From the NCBI RefSeq assembly GCF_000426285.1, contig NZ_AUFB01000028.1, forward strand, positions 1 to 48,838: 48,838 nucleotides of DNA, read 5' to 3'. Source of the DNA: Rhizobium leucaenae USDA 9039 (GTDB taxonomy: Bacteria; Pseudomonadota; Alphaproteobacteria; Rhizobiales; Rhizobiaceae). The notes under the pieces were generated by a model. It was not told the DNA's origin and did no database searches. It worked only from the letters and a program-made list of their open reading frames with translations. The position numbers and the translations under genes were made by a program. Position 1 is the first letter of the stretch, and each line of letters begins with the position of its first letter. Of this stretch, positions 25,291 through 34,081 are shown one piece after another.

Positions 25291-25884
25291 TTACGATCGG
25301 TCAAATCGCTCAAGCATCTTTTTAAGCTGATCATTCTGCAAAAGCAGCTTTTGAGCCAATTTAACCCTCAGTTGCGTGATTTCCTCGTCCAGGTTTGTCA
25401 CCTCTTCGAAAAAGCCGTCCTCAGACGATGAGGATGTCTCATCTTGAGCATTGCTTGAGACAGCTGTGCTCTGCGCAGTGACGTCAATGTGAACTCCTTT
25501 CGCATGTGCCGGCTTTTTCGTCCGCGGTATGCCAGGGACCCGACTGCGCGTATTGCTTTCAAGCGGCACCGCGGAAGCTTCAGCGCTCGGCTGCCCGACC
25601 TCCGGAGGCGACAGTTCTTGAACCTCGTCACCTTCAACCGGTGCCGCACCTTCAATTTCGACCTCACCTTCGAATTCTTTTGAATCAGTCCTTATGATCT
25701 CAATAGATCGGCTTTCATCGGGCTCGGAGCTACTGGAGGGCTCTGGTGGGTTTAGCGCAAGCTGCGGTACGTCTTGAGTTTTGCTTTGGCTTGCGTCGGT
25801 ATCGACACCATGCCCAATCGAACTTTCGGGTGCGGACTGTCGCCGCGACGTTAATCGAGCAAGGAATTTCCAGGGTAATTTCAT
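25291..25884 (-). CDS. SyrB-like protein B with C-terminal zipper
   Basis: This encodes 197 residues, starting MKLPWKFLARLTSRR and followed by a long acidic, serine/proline-rich middle that should be disordered. The C-terminal helix (about 165-195: LDEEITQLRVKLAQKLLLQN, then DQLKKMLERF) follows the same heptad pattern as its neighbours. It lacks the basic lysine/arginine-rich DNA-contacting middle of SyrB, so it may act by dimerising with the other two rather than by binding DNA. It lies in the middle of the tandem set. Confidence 0.65.
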   Translation of the reverse strand: MKLPWKFLARLTSRRQSAPESSIGHGVDTDASQSKTQDVPQLALNPPEPSSSSEPDESRSIEIIRTDSKEFEGEVEIEGAAPVEGDEVQELSPPEVGQPSAEASAVPLESNTRSRVPGIPRTKKPAHAKGVHIDVTAQSTAVSSNAQDETSSSSEDGFFEEVTNLDEEITQLRVKLAQKLLLQNDQLKKMLERFDRS

Positions 25885-26026
25885 AGTGCCTCAACCTCGA
25901 CCAGTCCGTATCCATAGTGGCGCCGCAGCTTGACACCGGGCTCGGAAGGCGAGCCCGGCGAACGCATCTTCTGCCGAGAAGGATAGCTCAGGTCGATTTC
26001 GCCACCATCCCGCTGTTGATCGGCGA

Positions 26027-26464
26027 TCAATCTAGCCCGAGCCGCTTGCGCAGATCGGCATTTTCGGCACGCAATTTCTCTGCCAAGAGGTTACGCAGCC
26101 TCTTATTCTCTTCTTCCAGCTGAAGAAGATCCGCCATCTCGTCCCTTGCCGAAATGGCCGTCGTACCTTTTTGCACGGACTGCTGTGCCGGCCTCTTGGC
26201 TGCAGTGTCCTTTATGGGTTCCTTGACGGAGATGTCGGCCACCTGCATTTCGACAGGCTGGGACTTTGTGTCTGCGGCTTGGTCGCTACGCTTCCTGCGA
26301 CCTCGCGGCGCCTTCGCGGGTTTCCCAACCTGCGTAGTACCCGCTGCCTCGGCAGTTGCTTTCGGGCGTCGCGGAGCGCGCTGTTTTTTAGGCGCCGGCG
26401 TTTTTACCGGTATATTCGTGTCTGCCATCTCAGTGCTTGTGCCAGTATTATTCTCGTCAGCCAT
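26027..26464 (-). CDS. SyrB-like regulator
   Basis: From the ATG at 26464, after GGGAGATACTC, this encodes 145 residues. The middle is lysine/arginine- and alanine-rich (KKQRAPRRPKATAEA, KAPRGRRKRS) and the end is LEEENKRLRNLLAEKLRAEN then ADLRKRLGLD. Both features are typical of rhizobial SyrB, a small putative DNA-binding repressor that acts on the symbiotic regulator syrM. It is the first of the three tandem genes. No syrM or syrA is in the window. A longer start at 26563 has no ribosome-binding site. Confidence 0.8.
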   Translation of the reverse strand: MADENNTGTSTEMADTNIPVKTPAPKKQRAPRRPKATAEAAGTTQVGKPAKAPRGRRKRSDQAADTKSQPVEMQVADISVKEPIKDTAAKRPAQQSVQKGTTAISARDEMADLLQLEEENKRLRNLLAEKLRAENADLRKRLGLD

Positions 26465-26564
26465 GAGTATCTCCCTCTGTCGGCAGGAGTTCTTTTCGGC
26501 TGAGTGAAAGACAGAGTCAACATTGGTGATTTTGTGGCCTACTTTTTGGACAGCACCTCTCAAA

Positions 26565-27388
26565 ACTCGTGCCTAAAGGCGAGCGGCTGGCCTGCGGACT
26601 TTGGCAATGAAAAAATGCAGAGCTTGCGAGGTCGAACCGTCTGTCGAACGACGAGTTAGCGACCACATCTGCCAGGAAAGGGAGCTCCCCCTACCAGCTT
26701 CTGCGATCGCTCACGTCATTCAATGTTCGGATTTTCCTAAATCATTTGCAATAGATCGATGCTTCAGCTGGCACCCGATTCTTGACAGATATGTGCAAAG
26801 CCCGTTTGCACCGTCATGGAAATTGGCCCTTGGTTTGACCGACAAAGAGGATACGAAATGCGTGCACCATCAGGTTCTGTTCCCGGACTTTGCTCTGCCT
26901 CCGCCACCATGTTCGCTGTCGGAATGGCGTTCCTTGGCTATTGGGGAGTGTATGAGCCAGGCGGCTGGCATCGGTCCGATTTGATCGTCGTGTCTTGGCG
27001 CTAATCGGTTTTGCGGCGCTTGGCTCAGTTCCTTGGATCGTAACGACCCCTGTCGCGGAGGAAGGCCAGGAAAAGATCGTAGCCGCCAGGCGAGCGCTGT
27101 TGCTGGGCGTCGCATTGATCTGGTTGTCCGTTCTCGTGTCGTTTTTTTCTTAAGCCTCAGTCCGCACCAGACTGGGATTGCAGGGTCTGTGCAGTTCCTT
27201 GGCTGGATCGAGCACATCCAGTACGCAACTCCATGCGCCAACAGCTTCAGCTGCCCAGGAACCCCCAAATCCACCAGCAATTTGTTGCAATTCGGTTTTC
27301 GAGAAAGATGGCGGTTTTCATTTGAAATGTGGATGATTGCAAAGGATTTGACCAGATGCGGTCTCTAAGGACTGGGGCCGTTCTCTGC
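26565..27388. other. Region between SyrB-like and ROK genes, mostly without genes
   Basis: About 820 bp with no intact gene. The only suggestive coding signal is a split small membrane protein at 26816-27153, listed separately. The ORF at 26601-26984 has no motif, and its composition does not look protein-coding. Confidence 0.5.
26816..27153 (+). pseudogene. Possible split small membrane protein
   Basis: Two frames give membrane-like pieces. The first (26816-27004) has a hydrophobic segment TMFAVGMAFLGYWGVYEPGG. A +2 shift near 26970-26990 continues into VLALIGFAALGSVPWIV and, after a polar loop, ALLLGVALIWLSVLVSFF ending at 27153. Together they would make a protein of about 110 residues with three membrane segments. 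I recognise no family. It could be a decayed gene or chance. Confidence 0.3.
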
Positions 27389-28690
27389 TTAGATTATGAA
27401 ATTCAGCAATTCGCAGACGACGAGACCCGCCGCGCCGCGCAGGCCGGCGACATCTTCACGATCGCCGAGGGCAAGGGCGATCTCGTTATCTCCGGGATTG
27501 AACATCAGTTGCCTGACGCTCTTTCGAATAAGATCTAACATCAATTTTCCGCCATGCACGATGTCGCCATGCAAAGTGATGCAGCTGGGTGCCATCAGCT
27601 GTTGAAGGTTCACTAACCCGACAGAAATATTGGACGCGTAGTCTTCAAGCAGTTCTTTTGCCCCTTTAGCGCCAGTTTCGGCGAGCCACACCAAGCGGCT
27701 CGCATCCAACAAGCCAGCCTGCGGCAGGCCCCTGGCCCTTGCTTCGCCTCTCAGCCATGGCAGTGTCGCGATCGTTTCCCAACATCCGCGTCGTCCGCAT
27801 CTGCACATTTGGCCATTGAGTTGCACGATGGTATGGCCGATCTGGCAGTGTTTACCCCCGGCGGCCCTATAAGGATGTCCATCGACATAGAGGGCCGCGC
27901 CCAACGACTGACCGATGTAAACGACCGCAAAATTTCTCTGTCCACGTCCTTGCCCGAACCAACGGTCGCCAACCAGCAAGGCTCTGGCATCTTGGTCGAC
28001 GCAAGCCGGAACCCCGAAACGCTTTGCTAACTCCGCTTTTATCGGAAAGCCATGAAGGTACGGCGCGAAATCCATAGCCGCGATCGAGCCCGTTTGCGGG
28101 TTGAGCTCTCCTGCAACTGCCATGCCGATGCCTAGAACCTCTTGGTCGGCAGATGCGACTGACTTCTCAATGCAGGCACTGACGATCTGAAATGCATCGG
28201 CAGCATCTGTCAGATCTTTCGCCAAATCCACCTCGTGTTGAGCATAGAGCTCGCCCTCCAGAGAGACCAAGCATGTGTGGACACGGTCGTGCATCAGCCG
28301 AACTGCGCAGATCGGCTTGGCCCCTTTCGAGAACCACAGCTTTGTAGCGGGTTTTCCGCCGGACCGATCGGGGGGTACCAGGTCGCCTTCTTCAAGAATA
28401 CTCTGATTGATCAGTGGTTGGACTATGCCGCCGATGGTTGCGCGGCTGGCACCGGTGACGCGCGCAAGCTCGACCCTGCTGGACGGACCCATATCGTAAA
28501 GGGCCTGCAGCAAGCGTCCTCGATTTGCAATCCCTAGCGTCCGCGCGGCGATTAGGGGATGAGCTGGCCTAAATCCTTTACTGTCGCTCTGGTCCCCCTC
28601 GGCCGGCCTGATGAGGCGCTTGCCAGATCCTTCGTGAGTGTTCGCGTTGCTCGCACACGCAATTGATGGTTTTTCCGTTCTTTTTATCAT
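27389..28690 (-). CDS. ROK-family transcriptional regulator
   Basis: This encodes 433 residues. A winged-HTH (about 55-105, LLQALYDMGPSSRVELARVTG then ASRATIGGIV) precedes a ROK sugar-kinase-like domain (about 125-430). The zinc site CRCGRRGCWE (296-305) is present with His286. The usual GExGH segment reads HCQIGH here, so the glutamate of the motif is replaced and kinase activity is unlikely. It is divergent from the DegT/HAD/GNAT genes and probably represses them in response to a sugar-like ligand. The AT-rich gap at 28691-29057 contains candidate operator repeats. Confidence 0.9.
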   Translation of the reverse strand: MIKRTEKPSIACASNANTHEGSGKRLIRPAEGDQSDSKGFRPAHPLIAARTLGIANRGRLLQALYDMGPSSRVELARVTGASRATIGGIVQPLINQSILEEGDLVPPDRSGGKPATKLWFSKGAKPICAVRLMHDRVHTCLVSLEGELYAQHEVDLAKDLTDAADAFQIVSACIEKSVASADQEVLGIGMAVAGELNPQTGSIAAMDFAPYLHGFPIKAELAKRFGVPACVDQDARALLVGDRWFGQGRGQRNFAVVYIGQSLGAALYVDGHPYRAAGGKHCQIGHTIVQLNGQMCRCGRRGCWETIATLPWLRGEARARGLPQAGLLDASRLVWLAETGAKGAKELLEDYASNISVGLVNLQQLMAPSCITLHGDIVHGGKLMLDLIRKSVRQLMFNPGDNEIALALGDREDVAGLRGAAGLVVCELLNFII

Positions 28691-29057
28691 GGACTCCGTC
28701 TGATCCGACTTTCTCTTGTTGTGGAAACTCGATCGTCTTTACGCCACTCCCGCCTGAGTGCCTGCAGTCGTTGCCGAACGCTCCCGAACCCCCGAACCGA
28801 TATAGCAATCATCACACACCTGCTTTTCTCCACCGCCGTTTGAATGTTCATTTCGAAAACGAAGAATTATCCTTCGAGTATATATTTATATTCGGGATTA
28901 AAATTTCCAAAAACCGGAGCACTACAACAGAAAGTCCCACAAACGCAAAATATACTTTTAAATATATTTCAGAACTACTGTTGATCTGACCTCCTAAAAC
29001 ATTAGAACTCTTCAGCAAATCGACAGACATCGACGTAACCAATCGCCGGAGGAATAA
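28691..29057. promoter_or_regulatory. AT-rich divergent control region between ROK and DegT genes
   Basis: No gene is seen in these 367 bp. From about 28850 the sequence is AT-rich with palindromic stretches: AAATATA and TATATTT arms near 28947-28970, and a TATATATTTATATT block near 28880. ROK regulators such as NagC and Mlc bind AT-rich inverted repeats, so these are candidate operators. The DegT gene has a good ribosome-binding site (GGAGGA) immediately before its ATG. Confidence 0.45.
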
Positions 29058-30344
29058 ATGAACGAATTTGCCAGCAATAATCTGGACCTCTGTGAGTCCG
29101 GAGGGCACCAGCGAGAAAGGGATCTCGCTCTCCTTGGTGGGGAGCCCACCGTTCCTTCCGGGCGGATCACGCCTTGGCCAGCCACACAGACGGAGCATTT
29201 GGATGCACTCCGCGAAGTTGTAGACAGTGGAAAGTATCATCGGGTCAATCACCCTATCGTGGCCGATTTGGAGCAGGATCTCGCTACTTGGACGGGGAAG
29301 TGGAAGGTGCGCGCCGTCGGCAGTGGTACGGCGGCAATCCATATCGAGCTTGATTATTTTAAAGGTCGAGGCGAGCAGGTGGTGACTGCGGCGCTAAATT
29401 GGCCGGGCGCGGTGGGGCCAATTGCGATTAGTGGCCTTCAGCCCGATTTCGTTGATGTCGACATGAACCTCGCCGGGATCGATCAAGACGCGGCAGCCGA
29501 CCGATTCGGACCCGGTGTCGGAGCGGTTCTCATTACCCATCTCTTCGGGAATAACATTCGTGTTCCTGATGCAAGATCTGCCGCGCGCGCCGAAGGGATT
29601 GCCGTGATTGATGACGTCTGCCAATCGATCGGCGCCATAAAAGCGATCGCAAATGGGGCATACATTGATACAGACGCCCTCGCTTTGTCTGGCAACGGCG
29701 CCAAGCATCTTGGAGCCGGCGAGCTCGGATTCGTGATTACGGAGGACAAAGATCTAATTGAACATGTGGACTGCGTTTCACTGACGAGTTCATCTCGAAA
29801 CGGAGATCGGACTTTTTCGCCGTCTTCAGCAGGATATAACTACCGTCCGAACGTCTTCTCCTCCTCCATAGCAAAAATGCGATTGAGCAACCTCGAGACA
29901 CAACTTCAGATTCGAAGGAATAATGGGAAAATTCTATGGGAAATGATCCGAGATCTCTCCGGTATATTTCCCCTCTTCGACCCATCTGACTGCAATCAGT
30001 CCATGCTCAGCTTCCCACTTCGCATCGAGCCGGAAGCTCTCGGTTTTGGTCCGGGTCCGACGGCAAGGGATACCATCGTCAAACTGCTGCAGGCGGAGGG
30101 CGTGCCCGTTTTGATCTGGCTCAGGAAGCCAGTGTTCGAATATCTGCCGAATATTGCCAAGGATTGGAAAGCCGCCGATTTTCCAAACACGGTAAAACTT
30201 TTAGATACCATGTTTTGCGTATCGGAAATCGCGCCACCCAACGAAGCCGGGGTAATGGAACTTTACGCAGAAGCATTTCATCGGGTCTGGACGGCTCTTT
30301 CCAAGTTTGGCCCAAAGATTTCCGATATCATGACAACCGTCTGA
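29058..30344 (+). CDS. DegT/DnrJ/EryC1-family aminotransferase
   Basis: This encodes 428 residues of a PLP-dependent sugar or cyclitol aminotransferase. VGSGTAAIHIEL (about 87-98) is the phosphate-binding region. VIDDVCQSIGA (about 183-193) holds the aspartate that pairs with the PLP nitrogen. The catalytic lysine is in GNGAKHLGAGELG (about Lys216). It is more like the long StsC/AHBA-type members than sugar-nucleotide C3/C4 aminotransferases, by general layout. It would transfer an amino group to a keto-sugar or keto-inositol. It is followed by a HAD phosphatase and a GNAT acetyltransferase, which suggests a pathway for an acetylated aminocyclitol or aminosugar. The ROK regulator is divergent. 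Confidence 0.88.
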   Translation: MNEFASNNLDLCESGGHQRERDLALLGGEPTVPSGRITPWPATQTEHLDALREVVDSGKYHRVNHPIVADLEQDLATWTGKWKVRAVGSGTAAIHIELDYFKGRGEQVVTAALNWPGAVGPIAISGLQPDFVDVDMNLAGIDQDAAADRFGPGVGAVLITHLFGNNIRVPDARSAARAEGIAVIDDVCQSIGAIKAIANGAYIDTDALALSGNGAKHLGAGELGFVITEDKDLIEHVDCVSLTSSSRNGDRTFSPSSAGYNYRPNVFSSSIAKMRLSNLETQLQIRRNNGKILWEMIRDLSGIFPLFDPSDCNQSMLSFPLRIEPEALGFGPGPTARDTIVKLLQAEGVPVLIWLRKPVFEYLPNIAKDWKAADFPNTVKLLDTMFCVSEIAPPNEAGVMELYAEAFHRVWTALSKFGPKISDIMTTV

Positions 30345-30422
30345 ACAAGCTGAATCCAAGCAAAGTCACCTTCGCGCTTGCTCTCTTGCAACGCCGTTTT
30401 CCAGCGACAACGGAGTGATCCC

Positions 30423-31091
30423 ATGACCTCGTACAAAACGCCAAAACTTCTGATTTTCGATTGTGATGGAGTCCTAATCGACAGCGAAATCATTGCGACA
30501 GCGGTTCATATCGAAGTGTTGGCAGCGCACGGATATAATATAGCTGCGGAGACTTACAATCGTCGCTTCACAGGCATGACTGATCGGCAAACCTATTCAA
30601 CCATCGAAGCTGAGTCTGGCTTGCGCTTGCCGGCGGGGCATCATGAATATGCTATGGCAGAAATTGGTAGACGGTATGCCAGCGATCTCAAAGCCATCTC
30701 AGGCGTCAACGAAGTTCTGGATGCCATTGATGTGGCGCGTTGCGTGGCATCGAGCAGCAATCTGAAGGAACTGCATTTCGCGCTCAAGCTAACAGACCTC
30801 TACGATTATTTTTCGCCGAATGTATTCAGTGCTTCCCAAGTCTCACGTGGCAAGCCCGCCCCGGATCTTTTTCTATTTGCGTCTGAGAGAATGAACACGT
30901 CGGCGGATAATTGCTTGGTCATCGAAGATAGCGTTGCCGGGGTCCAGGCGGCTGTGGCGGCTAAAATGCGGGTAATTGGTTTCGTCGGTGGTTCTCATTG
31001 TCCTCTTGGACATGCTGAAAAATTGCTGGAAGCCGGCGCCATGAGAACATTCAGCCAGATGGCGGCTTTGCCAGAAATTCTATCAAGTTGA
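30423..31091 (+). CDS. HAD-superfamily phosphatase/phosphomutase-like
   Basis: From the ATG at 30423 this encodes 222 residues of a HAD subfamily IA (beta-phosphoglucomutase-like) hydrolase. Motif I is FDCDGVLIDSE (nucleophile Asp), motif II is CVASSSNLKEL, motif III Lys is in SRGKPAPDLF, and motif IV is VIEDSVAGVQAA. It would remove phosphate from, or isomerise, a sugar phosphate. It lies 78 bp after the aminotransferase and is probably in the same transcript; phosphatase plus DegT aminotransferase is a recurring pair in aminocyclitol and AHBA pathways. Confidence 0.88.
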   Translation: MTSYKTPKLLIFDCDGVLIDSEIIATAVHIEVLAAHGYNIAAETYNRRFTGMTDRQTYSTIEAESGLRLPAGHHEYAMAEIGRRYASDLKAISGVNEVLDAIDVARCVASSSNLKELHFALKLTDLYDYFSPNVFSASQVSRGKPAPDLFLFASERMNTSADNCLVIEDSVAGVQAAVAAKMRVIGFVGGSHCPLGHAEKLLEAGAMRTFSQMAALPEILSS

Positions 31092-31140
31092 TGGTTGGGC
31101 GATGGTGTGCCAGGCAGGCTGGAGCCGTAGCGAGCGAACC

Positions 31141-31249
31141 AAACGCGCAAATGCGTTTGCGTTGGAGGGTTACCCAGGTGAGGACCCCTTTTGTCCGCGG
31201 CTACTGATCAGCGTCAGATTATCCCGCTGCAATGCTCTTTAGGAAGAGC
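31141..31249. other. Two small hairpins between HAD and GNAT genes
   Basis: AAACGC-GCAAAT-GCGTTT (31141-31158) and GCTCTT-TAGG-AAGAGC (31234-31249) are perfect 6-bp inverted repeats in the 201-bp gap. Neither has a T-run. They may stabilise or process the transcript. Confidence 0.35.
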
Positions 31250-31292
31250 TTCAATCTAAAGCAACCCGACACTCGGCAAATAGGAAGAGACG

Positions 31293-31796
31293 ATGGCTGA
31301 AAAGCAAATACACATTCAAGCTCCAATAGTGATTGAGTATCTGGAGAATTGTCGCGATCTGGTTCCGGTTTGTGCAAGCTGGTCCTTTGGGCAATGGGGT
31401 TGTCAGGCCAATGGCTCATTCGAGCAGACACAGCGTGAGTTCCAAGCCTCCTCAAGAAGTTCTATGCCGCTAACTTTGGTTGCTAGCGAAGACAGCAGAC
31501 CCACAGGGATGATCAGCCTTTCCAATTGTGATTTTAAAGGAAGGCCTGATCTTTCGCCCTGGCTAAAGTCGCTGTACGTCCATCCATTTCATCGCAATAA
31601 GGGTACAGCTTCATTGCTGGTTAAGAGGCTGGAACACGAAGCTTTGCGCCTCGGCTACGAAAGGCTTTATCTTACCACGGAGAGCGCAAAGCTCCTCTAT
31701 ACAAAGAATGGCTGGTCGGAAATGGACCACGTACAGACACCTTATGGTGATGCGACTTTAATGACAAAGATGTTGCTGGTCGCAAGTACGGCCTAG
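31293..31796 (+). CDS. GNAT-family N-acetyltransferase
   Basis: This encodes 167 residues. The acetyl-CoA binding motif A is YVHPFHRNKGTASLLVKRLE (about 95-114), followed by YERLYLTTE and LYTKNGWSEM, typical of GNAT enzymes. It would transfer an acetyl group to an amine. It lies 201 bp after the HAD gene in the same direction; acetylating the amine made by the DegT enzyme is a reasonable but untested role. Confidence 0.85.
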   Translation: MAEKQIHIQAPIVIEYLENCRDLVPVCASWSFGQWGCQANGSFEQTQREFQASSRSSMPLTLVASEDSRPTGMISLSNCDFKGRPDLSPWLKSLYVHPFHRNKGTASLLVKRLEHEALRLGYERLYLTTESAKLLYTKNGWSEMDHVQTPYGDATLMTKMLLVASTA

Positions 31797-32070
31797 GTCA
31801 GACGGGCCAAGGGGCGCCTGTGTTGGTCTGCGTGTACTCAAACCTCCTCCGGGACTCCAACTGATCTGACCGTGTGAACATATCGTAGACTGCCATGAAT
31901 CGTGTTTCGGACCATCAGATCATGGAAGGCGTGACCTCAGCCAGACTGTCATCTATAGTGGACTTCAAAAATCACGTCCCCACGAATCCTTAAGCAGCCC
32001 AAAGCGTTGTGGCGTTTGAATTTCCCGGCGTCACGCGGTCTTCAATTGCATCGACAGAGGAAACTGAAAA
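31797..32070. other. Intergenic region without recognisable features
   Basis: About 270 bp between the GNAT and GntR genes with no convincing ORF, promoter match or hairpin. Confidence 0.4.
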
Positions 32071-32787
32071 ATGTGGCTTTGCGAGAATGCTCTCCAATGT
32101 CGCGGAATAGCCGTTCCAACTTCCGCTGGTGAACAGGTCCCCGCAAAGGCTGACGCGGCCTATAATGCGGTACTTCAATTGCTTTACCGCTATGCTCGCG
32201 TGCCGGTGCAACATCTTAGTGATCAGGAGCTTGCCTGCGAACTGGACCTTGGGCGGACACCGATACGCGAAGCACTCATCCGACTTGCCGCAGAGGGCAA
32301 GATCGTTTCGATCCCTCAGAAAGGCTATTTCACCAGGCCGCTCGTGGAGGGAGCATTGTTGGACTTGTATGGTATCGCACGTCAAACCCTCACCTACGCG
32401 CTCTGGCGTATGCGGCCGCATGTGCCGGATACTGACGGCGAGCGTGACAACCCGCCCCGCGACCAGCTCGCGATACATGCCGAAGCCGTCTTTGCCCAAA
32501 TTGCCCAGCTGTCGGCAAACTGCGAAATCTGCCGAATTGTCGACAAATTCTGTTTTTGCTCACATCCCGTCCGGATGGAAATAATTATCTCGGAGCTTGG
32601 CCCTTCCTACGAACAAAGCCTTGCAAGGCTGATCGACGCGATGCGGTTATTGAGCAAGGCAACGGGCGCGGTGGAATCAGCATTGATGAGTCACCTTGAT
32701 CTCGAACAGAACGCGCTCCCACGCGTCGTACAAGAGGTAAACAGGCGGCGGTCGACAAGTTTTCCTCGGCTGGTGAGAAGTTTGTAA
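32071..32787 (+). CDS. GntR-family transcriptional regulator
   Basis: This encodes 238 residues. A winged-HTH (about 40-92) contains LSDQELACELDLGRTPIREA and LIRLAAEGKIVSIPQKGYF, the GntR signature with its wing. An all-helical FadR/FCD-type ligand domain follows (about 100-230), here with unusually many cysteines (NCEICRIVDKFCFCS). The start codon is uncertain; the first 25 residues are poorly conserved. Neighbours on the right are decayed, so its target is unclear. Confidence 0.8.
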   Translation: MWLCENALQCRGIAVPTSAGEQVPAKADAAYNAVLQLLYRYARVPVQHLSDQELACELDLGRTPIREALIRLAAEGKIVSIPQKGYFTRPLVEGALLDLYGIARQTLTYALWRMRPHVPDTDGERDNPPRDQLAIHAEAVFAQIAQLSANCEICRIVDKFCFCSHPVRMEIIISELGPSYEQSLARLIDAMRLLSKATGAVESALMSHLDLEQNALPRVVQEVNRRRSTSFPRLVRSL

Positions 32788-32797
32788 ATATGCAGTT

Positions 32798-32915
32798 GTG
32801 ATTGCCGAAATCGAGCTCCGCGGCTGGACACATGACGGCAACCTTCGTCATGCCTCCTACAAGGGTTTGCGCGAAAACCAGGATAATGCCGCTGTCTTCG
32901 ACATCGCCGAGCGGC
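32798..32915 (+). pseudogene. Fragment of ATP-dependent DNA ligase (LigD-type)
   Basis: IAEIELRGWTHDGNLRHASY then KGLRENQDN matches the C-terminal OB-fold end of LigD-type ligases. About 40 residues are left, with no N-terminal domain, so this is a leftover of a larger gene, probably carried in by rearrangement. The frame stays open into the next decayed gene without motifs. Confidence 0.6.
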
Positions 32916-33001
32916 CTGCGAGGGCGCTCGACCCTTTCGAGGAGCGCCCTATCGAACCTGGACGATCGCGCGCGGCGGGCCGAGCAAATCACCTGCTGAC
33001 A

Positions 33002-33947
33002 TTACTCACCCCAAATTCGTCCGCCGATGCCCCCATTTGGAGCGATCTCGTCGATACGCTTGAGGTCCGCGTCCGTCAGTACCAGTTCCGCGGCGGAAAT
33101 GTTCTCCGACACACGTTGCTGATTGCGAGCACCTGGGATCGGCACGATGTAGTCCTTTCGCGTGAGCAGCCAAGCCAACGCAAGCTGGGAGAGGCTGACG
33201 CCTTTCGCCGCGGCGAGCGAGGTGAGCTCTTTTGCAATCTCGACGTTCTTGGCGAAATTCGCCGGCGCCCACCACCCGAGGTTCTGCCGGAAATCGTCGG
33301 CGGCGTATTGATCGCGAGATGCTACGTGGCCAGTCAGGAAACCACGCGCCAACGGGGAATAGGCAACCAGTCCGATGCCTAATTCTTCAAGGACCGGCAG
33401 CAGCGGCTCCACGTCCCTGGCGAGGATGGAATACTGGTATTGCTGAATCGAGATAGGGGCAACGGCACTGGCGCGACGGATGGTGTCCTCATCCGAGTTG
33501 GAGAGGACCGAGGCATTTCACCTTACCCGCGTGGACAAACTCCTGCATCACGCCGACCACGTCTTCGATCGGGACGTTGGGGTCGGGAATGTGCTGGTAA
33601 AGCAGATCGATGGTGTCGATGTTCAGATTCTTGAGTCTGGAGTCCACAACGTCACGGATGGTCTCCGGCCGGGAGTCAGGGGAGTAGCTTTCCGTCAAGC
33701 CGAATTTCGTTGCGATCGTCACCTGATCACGAATTGGCCGCAGCGCAATGCCGAGCAGCTTCTCACCTTCACCCCAGCCGTACATGCGTGCGGTGTCGAA
33801 GTGGGTGACGCCGAGCTCATGGGCGCGGCGGATGGCCGTGATCGATTCCTGATCGTCGCTGGGGCCGTAACCGATGGCGGTGCCCGTGGCACCGTAACCA
33901 ATGGCGCCGACCGTAAGGCCGTGTCGGCCAAGCTTGCGTTGCTGCAT
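33002..33947 (-). pseudogene. Aldo/keto reductase, frameshifted
   Basis: The 5' part (33947 to about 33500) reads as an aldo/keto reductase: MQQRKLGRHGLTVGAIGYGA, then DTARMYGWGEGEKLLG with catalytic Asp and Tyr, ATKFG with Lys, and LLYQHIPDPN with His. At GKVKCLG the frame breaks. Adding one shift recovers LSNSDEDTIRRASAVAP and then EPLLPVLEELGIGLVAYSPL to the end at 33002. An extra C near 33507-33510 (GGTCCTCTCC, in minus orientation) explains it. With this the enzyme would be about 315 residues, otherwise intact. The gene is divergent from a frameshifted AraC regulator, a common pairing. Confidence 0.85.
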
Positions 33948-34081
33948 CGTGAATGTCCTTTCTTATCCGATGCGCCCATTTTGAGTTTGACACTTCGATT
34001 GACGATGTCCGATCCTACCGTTTCATTGCCTGATCCTGCTGATCGCTTGACGTTTGCAGGCTAACGAGGGCAGAGGGCCCC

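Noticed and set aside
26601..26984. 127-codon ORF upstream of the SyrB-like genes
   Set aside because: No motif, odd composition, and it overlaps a better hydrophobic reading in another frame.
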